Below are positions 1 to 7,630 of a stretch of DNA of 11,859 bases, one piece after another. How positions within the stretch are numbered: position 1 is the stretch's first letter; every line of letters begins with the position of its first letter. Location of the stretch: positions 1-11,859 of the forward strand of contig CAKQPF010000082.1 in NCBI GenBank assembly GCA_934256705.1. Direction: 5' to 3'. The notes under the pieces are model-generated. The model ran no database searches, was not told where the DNA came from, and saw only the letters and a list, made by a program, of their open reading frames with translations. Made by a program: the position numbers and the translations under genes. Source of the DNA: an uncultured Prevotella sp. GTDB taxonomy: Bacteria > Bacteroidota > Bacteroidia > Bacteroidales > Bacteroidaceae.

Positions 1-244
1 CATATTGTTACCTATATAATATAGGCAAACGACCAACTTCTTGATTTTCAATCAAAGTCCAATTTAGAGCGAGTTAACTCTTATAACGCAATGCTTGCGT
101 AATTATTGCATGCTTTGCTATCTTGGTTTGAGCAGTGGTCTGCAGGCGGAAATTGTTCGATTTTTCCGTTTCCGGAATGTAGCGGAGTAAGCATCTTGCA
201 ACACTCTGACTGTCAACACCTTGCAAAAGCATAGTTTTTAGGCG
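1..244. other. Intergenic stretch with small hairpins, no gene
   Basis: No convincing gene is visible. The sequence holds short palindromes: a 6-bp stem with a 3-nt loop at 11-25, another 6-bp stem at 41-55, and a perfect 10-bp palindrome (GAGTTAACTC) at 71-80. At 219-234 there is an inverted copy of the core of the tandem repeat that begins at 245. A 63-aa minus-strand reading frame over 74-265 runs into the repeat array and has no protein-like features. Confidence 0.6.
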
Positions 245-354
245 GTAAAAGCTATGCTTTTGCAACGTAATATCTATGCTTTTGCAAGGTAATATCTATG
301 CTTTTGCAAGGTAATATCTATGCTTTTGCAACGTGAAAGCTTAGCTATCGCAAA
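245..354. repeat. 22-bp tandem repeat array, about five units
   Basis: Five consecutive 22-bp units lie at 245-266, 267-288, 289-310, 311-332 and 333-354. The middle three are nearly identical and share the core CTATGCTTTTGCAA; the first and last are degenerate. An inverted copy of the core (CCTTGCAAAAGCATAG) sits at 219-234, so the array could fold back on itself. The spacing is uniform with no unique spacers between units, so this is not a CRISPR. From memory, similar TATGCTTTTGCAA-type arrays occur between genes in Prevotella-like genomes; I cannot verify that here, and no function can be assigned. Confidence 0.85.
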
Positions 355-422
355 ATGACAGCTTTGCCCTTGCCCTTTTGTTCCATTTTTCTTGGCTCGG
401 CTTATGTCAGACCTTTAATTTC

Positions 423-613
423 ACCAAGCGTAGCGAGAGTGCCTCCACATTAGTGGATATAGAACAAGTAACATGGAATACCTTAATCAAAAAGAGATAT
501 AGATGGCAAATAGTTTGATATTTCTCTGAAAGAGGTACTGTCTTCCAGACAGCTTCTTTATTTATATTTGTAGTCCCGAGACTTTGTCCCGGGTTACTCT
601 CGCTACGCTCGGT
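423..613. repeat. 191-bp structured element with 18-bp inverted ends
   Basis: An 18-bp sequence at 423-440 and its reverse complement at 596-613 match at 17 of 18 positions and bound a 191-bp segment. Inside are further hairpins: TCCAC/GTGGA at 444-457, CTGTC/GACAG at 538-552, and an 8-bp stem with one mismatch and a 3-nt loop at 575-593. A 6-bp stem (TAGGCT/AGCCTA, 615-629) lies just outside. No transposase is encoded. The arrangement fits a small non-autonomous mobile element or a structured RNA; the sequence does not decide between them. No target duplication is obvious. Confidence 0.6.
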
Positions 614-629
614 ATAGGCTTCCAGCCTA

Positions 630-801
630 ATCTTCATAGTAGAATACAATCCTTACAAACCCTACAAAAGTGGAATAAAACAAGAATTTCAAGCGCATTG
701 CATGAGAGCGAAAAATGTAAGCAAAACACTTAAAATTGCAAAGCGCAGTAACTAAAATCCGTGAAATTTCAAAGCTATTGCGCACTTTTTCCATATATCT
801 G
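630..801. other. AT-rich intergenic DNA, no gene seen
   Basis: There is no coding signal, repeat or clear hairpin. A 129-aa minus-strand frame crosses this stretch (627-1016), but it runs through the promoter region and leader of nqrA, and its composition is not protein-like. Confidence 0.5.
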
Positions 802-832
802 TTAGCTTTATGTGGTATTTTTACTATATTTG
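802..832 (+). promoter_or_regulatory. Candidate promoter for nqrABCDEF
   Basis: TATATTTG at 825-832 matches the Bacteroidota -7 consensus TAnnTTTG perfectly. TTAG at 802-805 is a weak -33 element (consensus TTTG) with the usual 19-bp spacing. Transcription would start near 838, leaving a leader of about 295 nt before the nqrA ATG. No better match lies nearer the gene, but a closer non-canonical start cannot be excluded. Confidence 0.45.
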
Positions 833-838
833 CAAGAG

Positions 839-1133
839 ATTTGTAGTAGTAGTTTTTTTCAACAGGATACTCAGCTTTAGAGAGTAATAGAATAATCACG
901 CAGTCCCCATAACAGTGGGGAGGGTGGATTTTATCAAAGGACGAAGGCGAGTCGGATTGCAGTTTCAAGGATTGACGGCTGCGCAGAACGCGGCATCCAG
1001 CCTTGTGGACGACCAAACGACAGGACGACTAAACGACCAAGCCACCCAATCCCGCGTAGCGCATTCCGTTACCGCACAAGGGCTTGAGTACCGGAAACTT
1101 AAACAGGATATAATTTCTATTAAACATATAATT
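839..1133 (+). other. Long untranslated leader of nqrA
   Basis: The nqrA frame stays open upstream to 915, but the extra 73 codons do not resemble NqrA and are probably untranslated. The stretch has a 5-bp hairpin (CCCCA/TGGGG, 905-920) and two imperfect 16-bp tandem units of the form GACGACnAAACGAC at 1008-1023 and 1024-1039. No known riboswitch class is recognised. The 20 nt before the nqrA ATG are A/T-rich without a clear Shine-Dalgarno sequence, as is usual in Bacteroidota. Confidence 0.4.
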
Positions 1134-2498
1134 ATGGCAAGAGTTATTAAATTAAGTCGCGGACTTGACATCAATCTCGCCGGAAAAGCCGAAAAGAGCA
1201 AGATGACTCTCAAGGCAAGCGGGAAGTATGCCCTATGCCCTGCAAGCTTTGAGGGCGTAAAGCCTAAAGTGATGGTCAAGGAAGGCGACAAAGTCAAGGC
1301 CGGAGATGCTTTGTTTGTTAACAAAGAATACCCGGAAGTGAAGTTTGCTTCTCCTGTCAGTGGCACTGTAAGTCTCGTAGAGCGTGGCGACCGCAGAAAG
1401 CTTCTCAGCATCCGTGTGGATGCCGATGAGCAGCAGGAGTATGCTGATTTTGGCGTGAAAGACGTCACTAAGATGGATGGAGAGCAGGTCAAAGCTGCCC
1501 TCTTGGAGGCTGGCCTGTTCGGCTACATCAACCAGTTGCCTTACGCTGTGTCCACAAATCCGCAGACAGAGCCTAAGGCCATTTTCGTTTCTGCTCTGAG
1601 AGACATGCCTCTGGCTGGCGATTTCGAGTTTGAGCTCCAAGGTCAGGAGAAGGATTTCCAGACTGGTCTGACAGCTCTCAGCAAGATTGCCAAGACATAT
1701 CTCGGCATTGGTAAGGCGCAGAGCATCAATGCTTCCGACGTAGAAGTAGTGGCTTTCCATGGAAAATGCCCTGCCGGAAATGTCGGCGTGCAGGTGAACC
1801 ACATCGATCCTGTCAACAAAGGCGAAGTGGTATGGACAGTTGACCCTACCGCAGTCCTTTTCTTCGGCAGACTGTTCAACAGCGGCAAGGTCTACCTTAC
1901 ACGCACAGTGGCTCTCGCAGGCTCTGAAGTCAAGAAGCCATGCTACGTAGATATGTTCGTAGGTCAGGAGATTGACACACTCGTCAGCAACTCTTACGAC
2001 CGCAGCCACAGCGTCCGCATCATCATGGGCAACCCTCTTACTGGTATGCCTACAGCGCAGGGTGCTGACGGTCAGACACATTTCACACGTTTCCTTGGTG
2101 CTCACACCAGTGAGATTACCATCATTCCGGAAGGTAATGACAATGACGAATTCGCTGGATGGATTATGCCTCGACTGTCACAGTTCAGCGTAAACCGCAG
2201 TTACTTCTCTTGGCTCTTCGGCAAGAAGAAGGAATACAGCCTCGACGCACGCATCAAGGGCGGCGAGCGCCACATGATCATGAGCGGTGAATATGACAGC
2301 GTTCTCCCTATGGACATCTACGCAGAATACCTCATCAAGGCCATCATCACCGGCGACATCGACAAGCAGGAGCAGCTCGGAATCTACGAGGTAAGCCCCG
2401 AGGACTTCGCTCTGGCAGAGTTTGTGGACTCTTCCAAGCTTGAGCTCCAGCGCATCGTGCGCGAGGGTCTCGACGTGCTTAGAAAAGAGAATAGTTAA
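1134..2498 (+). CDS. nqrA: Na+-NQR subunit A
   Basis: This is subunit A of the Na+-translocating NADH:quinone reductase, the cytoplasmic cofactor-free subunit that packs against NqrB near the quinone site. The product is 454 aa, close to the family's usual 445-450. The ATG at 1134 is chosen because family similarity starts there (ARVIKLSRGLDINLAGK); the frame stays open upstream to 915, but that part looks like leader. Residues about 40-100 form the biotinyl-lipoyl-like barrel-sandwich region shared with RnfC (VKEGDKVKAGDALF, then SPVSGTV). There is no signal peptide or membrane segment. It is the first gene of a complete nqrA-F operon; nqrB follows after 24 bp. Identity is secure from sequence and gene order. 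Confidence 0.96.
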   Translation: MARVIKLSRGLDINLAGKAEKSKMTLKASGKYALCPASFEGVKPKVMVKEGDKVKAGDALFVNKEYPEVKFASPVSGTVSLVERGDRRKLLSIRVDADEQQEYADFGVKDVTKMDGEQVKAALLEAGLFGYINQLPYAVSTNPQTEPKAIFVSALRDMPLAGDFEFELQGQEKDFQTGLTALSKIAKTYLGIGKAQSINASDVEVVAFHGKCPAGNVGVQVNHIDPVNKGEVVWTVDPTAVLFFGRLFNSGKVYLTRTVALAGSEVKKPCYVDMFVGQEIDTLVSNSYDRSHSVRIIMGNPLTGMPTAQGADGQTHFTRFLGAHTSEITIIPEGNDNDEFAGWIMPRLSQFSVNRSYFSWLFGKKKEYSLDARIKGGERHMIMSGEYDSVLPMDIYAEYLIKAIITGDIDKQEQLGIYEVSPEDFALAEFVDSSKLELQRIVREGLDVLRKENS

Positions 2499-2522
2499 TA
2501 AAACATCTAAACAACAAGAACA

Positions 2523-3680
2523 ATGTCTTTCTTAAGAAATTACTTAAATCAGATAAAGCCCAACTTTGAGAAGGGTGGCAAGCTGCATGCTTTCCGCAGT
2601 GTCTTTGATGGTTTCGAGACATTCCTCTATGTCCCTAACGCCACATCAAAGAGCGGAACAAGCATCCACGACGCCATCGACTCAAAGCGAATAATGAGTA
2701 TGGTGGTGATAGCATTGCTTCCTGCCCTGCTCTTCGGCATGTACAACATAGGCTATCAAAACTATACCGCTGCCGGCACTGAGGGTTCATTCCTCGATAT
2801 GTTCATCTATGGCGTACTCGCTGTATTGCCTAAGATTCTCGTCAGCTACATCGTAGGTCTCGGCATCGAGTTTGCCTGGGCACAATGGAAGGGCGAAGAG
2901 ATTCAGGAAGGTTACCTCGTCAGCGGTATCATCATCCCAATGATTCTGCCTGTGGGCTGTCCATTGTGGGTCATCGTGCTTGCTGTGGCATTCGCTGTCA
3001 TCTTCGGTAAGGAGATATTCGGCGGCACCGGTATGAATATATTCAATGTAGCACTCCTCGCGCGCGCATTCCTTTTCTTCTCTTATCCTACAAAGATGAG
3101 CGGTGACACCGTATGGGTGGCTACTGACAGCATCCTCGGATTCGGCAACACCCTGCCTGACACATTCACTTGCGCCACTCCTCTCGGACAAATGGCGGCA
3201 GGTAGCGTGCCTACTGCTTCGCTCTGCGACAGCATCATCGGTCTTATCCCTGGTAGTATCGGCGAGACCAGCGTCATCGCTATTGCTATCGGTGCGGTGA
3301 TACTCATCTGGACAGGCATCGCTTCATGGAAGATCATGCTCAGCGTGTTCCTCGGTGGTGGCTTGATGGCTTGGATTTTCCAGACCACAGGACAGTCTGC
3401 AGTGGAATGGTATCAGCATATCGTAATCGGAGGCTTCTGCTTCGGCGCCGTATTCATGGCTACAGACCCTGTGACATCAGCACGCACAGAGACAGGCAAA
3501 TGGATTTACGGATTTATCATCGGTGCTCTGGCTGTCATCATCCGCGTCATGAACCCTGGTTTCCCAGAGGGAATGATGCTCGCTATCCTCTTCGGCAATA
3601 TGATGGCTCCTACCATCGACTACTTCGTAGTGCAGAGTAATATCAACAAGCGACTTAAAAGAATGAAGAACAATGGCTAA
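2523..3680 (+). CDS. nqrB: Na+-NQR subunit B, FMN-carrying membrane subunit
   Basis: NqrB is the large membrane subunit that carries a covalent FMN and a riboflavin, lies on the Na+ path and contributes to quinone reduction. The product is 385 aa with about ten hydrophobic helices. A hydrophilic N-terminus (about 1-57) comes first, as in the family. The FMN attachment threonine is T219 in the motif TCATPLGQ, a variant of the usual SGAT. Other conserved blocks are SGIIIPMILP (about 134-143), GGTGMNIFN (about 167-175) and ATDPVTSA (about 313-320), which is also shared with RnfD. The last 8 nt overlap the start of nqrC, so the two are probably translationally coupled. Attachment of FMN needs ApbE, which is not in this window. 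Confidence 0.96.
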   Translation: MSFLRNYLNQIKPNFEKGGKLHAFRSVFDGFETFLYVPNATSKSGTSIHDAIDSKRIMSMVVIALLPALLFGMYNIGYQNYTAAGTEGSFLDMFIYGVLAVLPKILVSYIVGLGIEFAWAQWKGEEIQEGYLVSGIIIPMILPVGCPLWVIVLAVAFAVIFGKEIFGGTGMNIFNVALLARAFLFFSYPTKMSGDTVWVATDSILGFGNTLPDTFTCATPLGQMAAGSVPTASLCDSIIGLIPGSIGETSVIAIAIGAVILIWTGIASWKIMLSVFLGGGLMAWIFQTTGQSAVEWYQHIVIGGFCFGAVFMATDPVTSARTETGKWIYGFIIGALAVIIRVMNPGFPEGMMLAILFGNMMAPTIDYFVVQSNINKRLKRMKNNG

Positions 3681-4380
3681 ACTGAATACAAATTCCAATA
3701 CATACATCATAGCATACAGTTGCATAATGGTGGTGATAGTGGCGTTTCTCCTTGCTTTCGTCAGCAGTACTCTGAAGCCTACACAGGACATCAACGTGGC
3801 TCTCGACAAGAAGAAACAGATACTTGCCGCCCTCAACATCCGCAACCTCTCAAATGAAGAGAGCGCACAGAAGTATGCCGAAGTGGTAAATGCTGACGCC
3901 ATCATCAATGCCGAAGGCAATATCGTGGAGAAAGGCGAAAAGGGTGGCGAGCAGACAGGCTTCAAGCTCAACAGCGCCGACTATAAGGAAGGCAAGCTCG
4001 CCATATACGACTGCACCGTCGATGGCAAGCAGAAATACGTCGTTCCTGTCTATGGCATGGGCCTTTGGGGACCTATATGGGGCTACATCGCCGTAAATGA
4101 AGATGGCAACACCATCTTCGGAGCTTATTTCAATCATGAAGGAGAGACTGCCGGACTCGGTGCTGAAATCAAAGACTCCAAGAAATGGCAGGACGAATTT
4201 ATCGGCAAGACCATCTACAGCGCAGACGGAAAGCCTGTCATCATGGTGAAGAAAGCCAGCGAAGTCAAGGACAAGAGCTGCGAAGTGGATGCCGTGACAG
4301 GCGCTACACTGACCTCTGACGGCGTAAGCAATATGCTCCAGGAGGGCTTCGCCAAGTATAAAAACTATTTAAAGAAGTAA
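3673..4380 (+). CDS. nqrC: Na+-NQR subunit C, FMN-carrying subunit
   Basis: NqrC carries a covalent FMN in an extracytoplasmic domain anchored by one N-terminal helix (about residues 11-33), and passes electrons on within the complex. The product is 235 aa. The FMN threonine is T212 in TGATLTS near the C-terminus, preceded by the usual acidic residue (DAVTGAT). The block VPVYGMGLWGPIWGYIAV (about 125-142) is typical of the FMN-binding domain shared with RnfG. The ATG lies inside the end of nqrB (8-nt overlap), and the next gene starts within 8 nt of the stop, so the gene is tightly embedded in the operon. Maturation depends on the flavin transferase ApbE, encoded elsewhere. Confidence 0.96.
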   Translation: MAKLNTNSNTYIIAYSCIMVVIVAFLLAFVSSTLKPTQDINVALDKKKQILAALNIRNLSNEESAQKYAEVVNADAIINAEGNIVEKGEKGGEQTGFKLNSADYKEGKLAIYDCTVDGKQKYVVPVYGMGLWGPIWGYIAVNEDGNTIFGAYFNHEGETAGLGAEIKDSKKWQDEFIGKTIYSADGKPVIMVKKASEVKDKSCEVDAVTGATLTSDGVSNMLQEGFAKYKNYLKK

Positions 4381-4387
4381 CGTGACT

Positions 4388-5005
4388 ATGGATAACAAGA
4401 TAAAAGACGTATTCAAGGCACCGCTCAACATCATGAACCCTGTCCTCGTACAGGTGCTCGGCATTTGCTCTGCCTTGGCTGTGACATCACAGTTGAAGCC
4501 TGCTCTCGTAATGGGACTCGCCGTGACTGTCATCACCGCATTCAGTAACCTTATCATATCCCTCATCCGACAGACTATCCCTAACCGCATACGTATCGTC
4601 GTACAGCTCGTCGTCGTGGCTGCTCTGGTGACCATTGTGAGCCAGGTGCTCAAGGCTTTCGTATATGATGTCAGCGTAGAACTGTCAGTATATGTGGGAC
4701 TTATCATCACCAACTGTATCCTCATGGGACGTCTGGAGGCTTTCGCTATGCAGAATAAGCCTTGGCCTTCATTCGTGGATGGCATCTCTAACGGACTCGG
4801 TTACGGCATCATCCTCGTCGTGGTAGGCGCTTTCCGCGAACTGCTCGGACGTGGCACTCTGCTCGGTTTCCAGATTATTCCTGAGAGCGCATACGATTTC
4901 GGATATTTGAACAATGGCACTATGACTATGCCTGCCATGGCTCTCATCATGATTGGCGTGGTAATATGGATACATCGTGCTTATTTTTATAAGGAGGACA
5001 AGTAA
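4388..5005 (+). CDS. nqrD: Na+-NQR subunit D
   Basis: NqrD is a six-helix membrane subunit that, with NqrE, holds an intramembrane Fe-S centre. From the ATG at 4388 the product is 205 aa, close to the usual 205-210. The two cluster-binding cysteines are visible: C27 (VLGICSALAV) and C110 (IITNCILMGR), the second in the conserved TNC-MGR block. PSFVDGISNGLGYG is another family signature. A GTG at 4382 in the same frame would add two residues (MT); I prefer the ATG, but the sequence does not exclude the GTG. The gene starts 7 nt after the nqrC stop and ends directly at nqrE. Confidence 0.95.
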   Translation: MDNKIKDVFKAPLNIMNPVLVQVLGICSALAVTSQLKPALVMGLAVTVITAFSNLIISLIRQTIPNRIRIVVQLVVVAALVTIVSQVLKAFVYDVSVELSVYVGLIITNCILMGRLEAFAMQNKPWPSFVDGISNGLGYGIILVVVGAFRELLGRGTLLGFQIIPESAYDFGYLNNGTMTMPAMALIMIGVVIWIHRAYFYKEDK

Positions 5006-5632
5006 ATGGAACACATGATTAGTCTTTTCTTCAGGTCCATATTCGTGGACAATATGATCTTCGCCTTCTTCCTCGGTATGTGCTCCTACCTCGCAGTATC
5101 CAAGAATGTGAAGACATCTCTCGGACTCGGTATCGCCGTGACATTCGTGCTTTGCGTCACCGTACCAGCCAACTATCTGCTTCAGACCAAGGTGCTCGGT
5201 CCCGACTGTCTCGTCGAGGGCGTTGACCTCAGTTATCTCTCATTCATTATCTTCATTGCTGTCATCGCCGGCATTGTGCAGCTGGTGGAGATGATAGTGG
5301 AGCGATTCTCCCCTTCACTCTACGGAGCGCTGGGCATATTCCTCCCTCTCATCGCCGTAAACTGTGCCATCATGGGCGCATCTCTCTTCATGCAGCAGCG
5401 CATCAACCTCGACCCTGCCAGCACACAGTATCTCGGCAGCGTGGGCGACGCTTTCGTCTATGCTCTCGGTTCCGGTATCGGATGGGTGCTTGCCATCGTC
5501 TCTATGGGCGCAATACGCGAGAAGATGCAGTACAGCGACGTGCCTAAGCCCCTGCAGGGACTCGGCATCTCATTCATCGTCGTTGGTCTCATGGCTATCG
5601 CAATGATGTGTTTCTCTGGTTTGAAAATATAA
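5006..5632 (+). CDS. nqrE: Na+-NQR subunit E
   Basis: NqrE is the inverted-topology partner of NqrD; together they form the pseudosymmetric membrane core around an Fe-S centre. The product is 208 aa with about six helices. The cluster cysteines C26 (FFLGMCSYLA) and C120 (AVNCAIMGAS) are at the same residue numbers as in Vibrio cholerae NqrE. The start codon follows the nqrD stop with no gap and is preceded by the strongest Shine-Dalgarno sequence in the operon (AAGGAGG at 4991-4997). A structured 132-bp spacer separates it from nqrF, the only sizeable gap in the operon. Confidence 0.96.
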   Translation: MEHMISLFFRSIFVDNMIFAFFLGMCSYLAVSKNVKTSLGLGIAVTFVLCVTVPANYLLQTKVLGPDCLVEGVDLSYLSFIIFIAVIAGIVQLVEMIVERFSPSLYGALGIFLPLIAVNCAIMGASLFMQQRINLDPASTQYLGSVGDAFVYALGSGIGWVLAIVSMGAIREKMQYSDVPKPLQGLGISFIVVGLMAIAMMCFSGLKI

Positions 5633-5764
5633 TTTGGTCACACAGTGGCAAAGGCATCAGCAATGTATCCCTACAGAAGACGCAAGCAAACCGCCACTGT
5701 GCCAACGGCTTTTACCGTTGGATACAACCAAATCCCCAAAACCCAAAACCAATAAATAAAAGCA
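5633..5764 (+). other. Structured spacer between nqrE and nqrF
   Basis: Within this 132-bp gap CACAGTGGC (5641-5649) pairs perfectly with GCCACTGTG (5693-5701), and the stem can extend after a bulge through TTGG/CCAA. Directly next to it CCAACGG (5702-5708) and CCGTTGG (5715-5721) form a 7-bp hairpin with a 6-nt loop. A third pair, GTATCC (5665-5670) with GGATAC (5720-5725), competes with it. No T-tract follows, so this is not an ordinary terminator. An mRNA-processing or stability element, a small repeat insertion, or a partial attenuator are all possible. Confidence 0.55.
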
Positions 5765-7051
5765 ATGAACATCAGTTACATATTATCCAGCATAGGAGTA
5801 TTCCTGGTGGTAATCATCGTACTCGTAGTAGTACTGCTGGTAGCAAAGAAATATCTCAGCCCAAGCGGTAAGGTGAAACTTACCGTCAACGGCGACACCG
5901 TGCTCGAAGTGGAGCAAGGCAACAGCGTGATGAACACGCTCAACGAGAATGGCATCTACCTCCCTTCCGCATGCGGAGGAAAGGCAAGCTGCGGACAGTG
6001 CAAGCTGCAGATCCTCAGTGGCGGTGGAGAAATCCTCGACTCTGAGAAACCACACTTCTCCAGAAAGGAGATAAAGGACAACTGGCGCCTCGGATGTCAG
6101 GCAAAAATCAAAGGCGACATGGAGGTGAAAGTGCCGGAATCCGTCATGGGAGTCAAGGAATGGGAGTGCACCGTGATAGGAAACCGCAACGTGGCTACAT
6201 TCATCAAGGAGTATAAGGTGGCACTTCCTCCTGGTGAACACATGCACTTCGAACCGGGTTCCTACGCACAGATTCGCATCCCTGCATTCGAACTCGATTA
6301 CGACAAGGACTTCGACAAAGCCCTCATCGGCGACACTTACCTCCCAGCATGGGAGAAATTCGGACTCTTCGGACTCAAATGTAAGAATGAAGAGCCTACC
6401 ATCCGCGCATACTCCATGGCAAACTATCCTGACGAAGGCGACATCATCACCCTCAATGTGCGTATCGCCACACCGCCATTCAAACCAAAGGATCAGGGTC
6501 CTGGCTTCATAGATGTCAATCCGGGTATCGCTTCATCATACATCTTCTCACTCAAGCCTGGCGACAAGGTTACCATGTCAGGACCTTATGGAGAGTTCCG
6601 ACCACAGTATGGCACTGGAAGAGAGATGATATGGGTAGGCGGCGGCGCAGGTATGGCACCACTCCGCGCACAGATCATGCACATGCTGAAGGGTAACGGC
6701 ATAGCTCCTGAAGACCGCCAGCGTGAGATGCACTATTTCTATGGTGCCCGCGCACTGGAGGAAATACCATTCCTCGACGACTTCCTGCAGTTGGAAAAGG
6801 ACTTCCCTAACTTCCATTTCCATCTCGCTCTTGACCGTCCAGACCCTAAGGCTGATGCAGCTGGAATCAAATATACTCCAGGATTTGTGGCACCTGTCAT
6901 GGGCGACACTTACCTCAAGCAGCATGAGTCACCGGAAGACTGCGAGTACTACCTCTGCGGTCCTCCAATGATGGCAAAGACGGTGCTCGACCTTCTCCAC
7001 TCTCTCGGTGTGGAAGACGACATGATCCGCTTCGACAACTTCGGAGGATAA
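5765..7051 (+). CDS. nqrF: Na+-NQR subunit F, NADH dehydrogenase flavoprotein
   Basis: NqrF is where NADH enters the complex: it takes a hydride onto FAD and passes electrons through a [2Fe-2S] cluster to the membrane subunits. The product is 428 aa, with one N-terminal helix (about 5-27). A ferredoxin domain (about 36-128) follows, with cluster cysteines C70, C76, C79 and C111, the same numbering as in Vibrio NqrF. Next comes a ferredoxin-NADP reductase-like module with the FAD motif RAYSMANY, the NADH-binding GGGAGMAPLRAQ and YLCGPPMM. The C-terminus is FDNFGG, typical of the family. It is the last gene of the operon, preceded by the structured spacer and followed by a strong terminator. 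Confidence 0.97.
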   Translation: MNISYILSSIGVFLVVIIVLVVVLLVAKKYLSPSGKVKLTVNGDTVLEVEQGNSVMNTLNENGIYLPSACGGKASCGQCKLQILSGGGEILDSEKPHFSRKEIKDNWRLGCQAKIKGDMEVKVPESVMGVKEWECTVIGNRNVATFIKEYKVALPPGEHMHFEPGSYAQIRIPAFELDYDKDFDKALIGDTYLPAWEKFGLFGLKCKNEEPTIRAYSMANYPDEGDIITLNVRIATPPFKPKDQGPGFIDVNPGIASSYIFSLKPGDKVTMSGPYGEFRPQYGTGREMIWVGGGAGMAPLRAQIMHMLKGNGIAPEDRQREMHYFYGARALEEIPFLDDFLQLEKDFPNFHFHLALDRPDPKADAAGIKYTPGFVAPVMGDTYLKQHESPEDCEYYLCGPPMMAKTVLDLLHSLGVEDDMIRFDNFGG

Positions 7052-7091
7052 GAGTCGTTCCCCCATCAAAAAAACATCAATAAATAAAAAT

Positions 7092-7147
7092 AAAATATCA
7101 ATGGATAAAAACATTTTGTTGTTTTTTTATCCATTGATATTTTTTTT
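7092..7147 (+). terminator. Strong intrinsic terminator after nqrF
   Basis: A perfect 20-bp stem pairs 7092-7111 with 7124-7143 around a 12-nt loop and runs into a T-tract to 7147. It starts about 40 nt after the nqrF stop. The opposite strand also has a T-rich tail, so it may work in both directions. The arm sequence ATCAATGGATAAAAA recurs exactly at 8857-8871 (see findings). A 104-aa frame opening at 7101 starts inside the stem and is not a gene. Confidence 0.9.
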
Positions 7148-7248
7148 GTTCTGCCTGTCTGGAAGACAATATCATCCCACTCAGAAAATCTATAGATTAG
7201 AAACTGTATTGTTGCACAGGTTCAACATCGAACTTGCGCCAAAGTGTT

Positions 7249-7268
7249 TTTTTTCTGATAGCAAATGG
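7249..7268 (+). repeat. 20-bp direct repeat, copy 1
   Basis: The sequence from the T-tract through CTGATAGCAAATGG is identical over 20 bp to 8277-8296, about 1.03 kb away. The two copies flank the secreted-protein and lipoprotein genes. In one frame both copies encode FFLIANG, so they may be remnants of a duplicated gene end or of a dispersed intergenic repeat. Confidence 0.8.
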
Positions 7269-7350
7269 TTACTTCAACACTCTATATGTCATAAACAGAT
7301 AAATAACAAACTTAGAAGTTGCGCACGACACGAACATAGTGCATACGAAA

Positions 7351-7602
7351 ATGAAGAAGACTATTGTTGTTCTGTCAATGGCATCAATTGCTGTGGTTTC
7401 TGTTTTGGGCCTTAGTTCATTCTCTCGTTCAAAGGTTGTGCCAACGACATGTGAAGTGCATGCCAACGGCTATGGTGATGGACATTGCACGAAATGTGGT
7501 ATGAGAAATGGAAGCTATAATTGCAATAGGTTTGTTCCTGCATACAACCATCCTTCTATCTGTATTTGTGGTCATTCAAAGGCTGCACATGCTTATAAGT
7601 AA
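7351..7602 (+). CDS. Small secreted Cys/His-rich protein
   Basis: I do not recognise the family. From the ATG at 7351 the product is 83 aa; an in-frame ATG at 7339 would add four residues before the signal peptide and is less likely. Residues 1-25 look like a Sec signal peptide (MKK, then a hydrophobic stretch ending LGLSSFS). The mature part is rich in possible metal ligands: C34, H37, H45, C46, C49, C58, H67, C71, C73, H75 and H80, including a CxxC and a CxCxH-type cluster (CICGHSKAAH). This suggests a small zinc-binding or disulfide-rich envelope protein. A lipoprotein gene follows after 28 bp in the same direction, and the two are probably co-transcribed. Base composition is AT-richer than nqr. 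Confidence 0.65.
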   Translation: MKKTIVVLSMASIAVVSVLGLSSFSRSKVVPTTCEVHANGYGDGHCTKCGMRNGSYNCNRFVPAYNHPSICICGHSKAAHAYK

Positions 7603-7630
7603 TCTATAAAAAGATTAAACAGTAAAAGAG

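Noticed and set aside
199..209. 11-bp match CAACACTCTGA shared with the last bases of the window (11849-11859)
   Set aside because: Several 11-bp matches are expected by chance in a window of this size.
245..354. Possible CRISPR array
   Set aside because: Units abut directly with no unique spacers, and no cas genes are present.
627..1016. 129-aa minus-strand frame across the nqr promoter and leader
   Set aside because: Composition is not protein-like, no motif is visible, and it overlaps the likely promoter.
915..1133. Upstream 73-codon extension of the nqrA frame
   Set aside because: NqrA family similarity begins exactly at the ATG at 1134; the extension contains imperfect tandem repeats and no protein-like pattern.
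1233..2105. 290-aa minus-strand open frame inside nqrA
   Set aside because: It lies opposite a clearly functional nqrA, is Cys/His-rich in a way typical of antisense frames, and has no recognisable domain.
5608..5871. 87-aa frame bridging nqrE and nqrF
   Set aside because: It overlaps both genes out of frame, and the middle part is the structured spacer.
7101..7415. 104-aa plus-strand frame after nqrF
   Set aside because: It starts within the terminator stem, crosses the direct repeat and overlaps the start of the secreted-protein gene in another frame.
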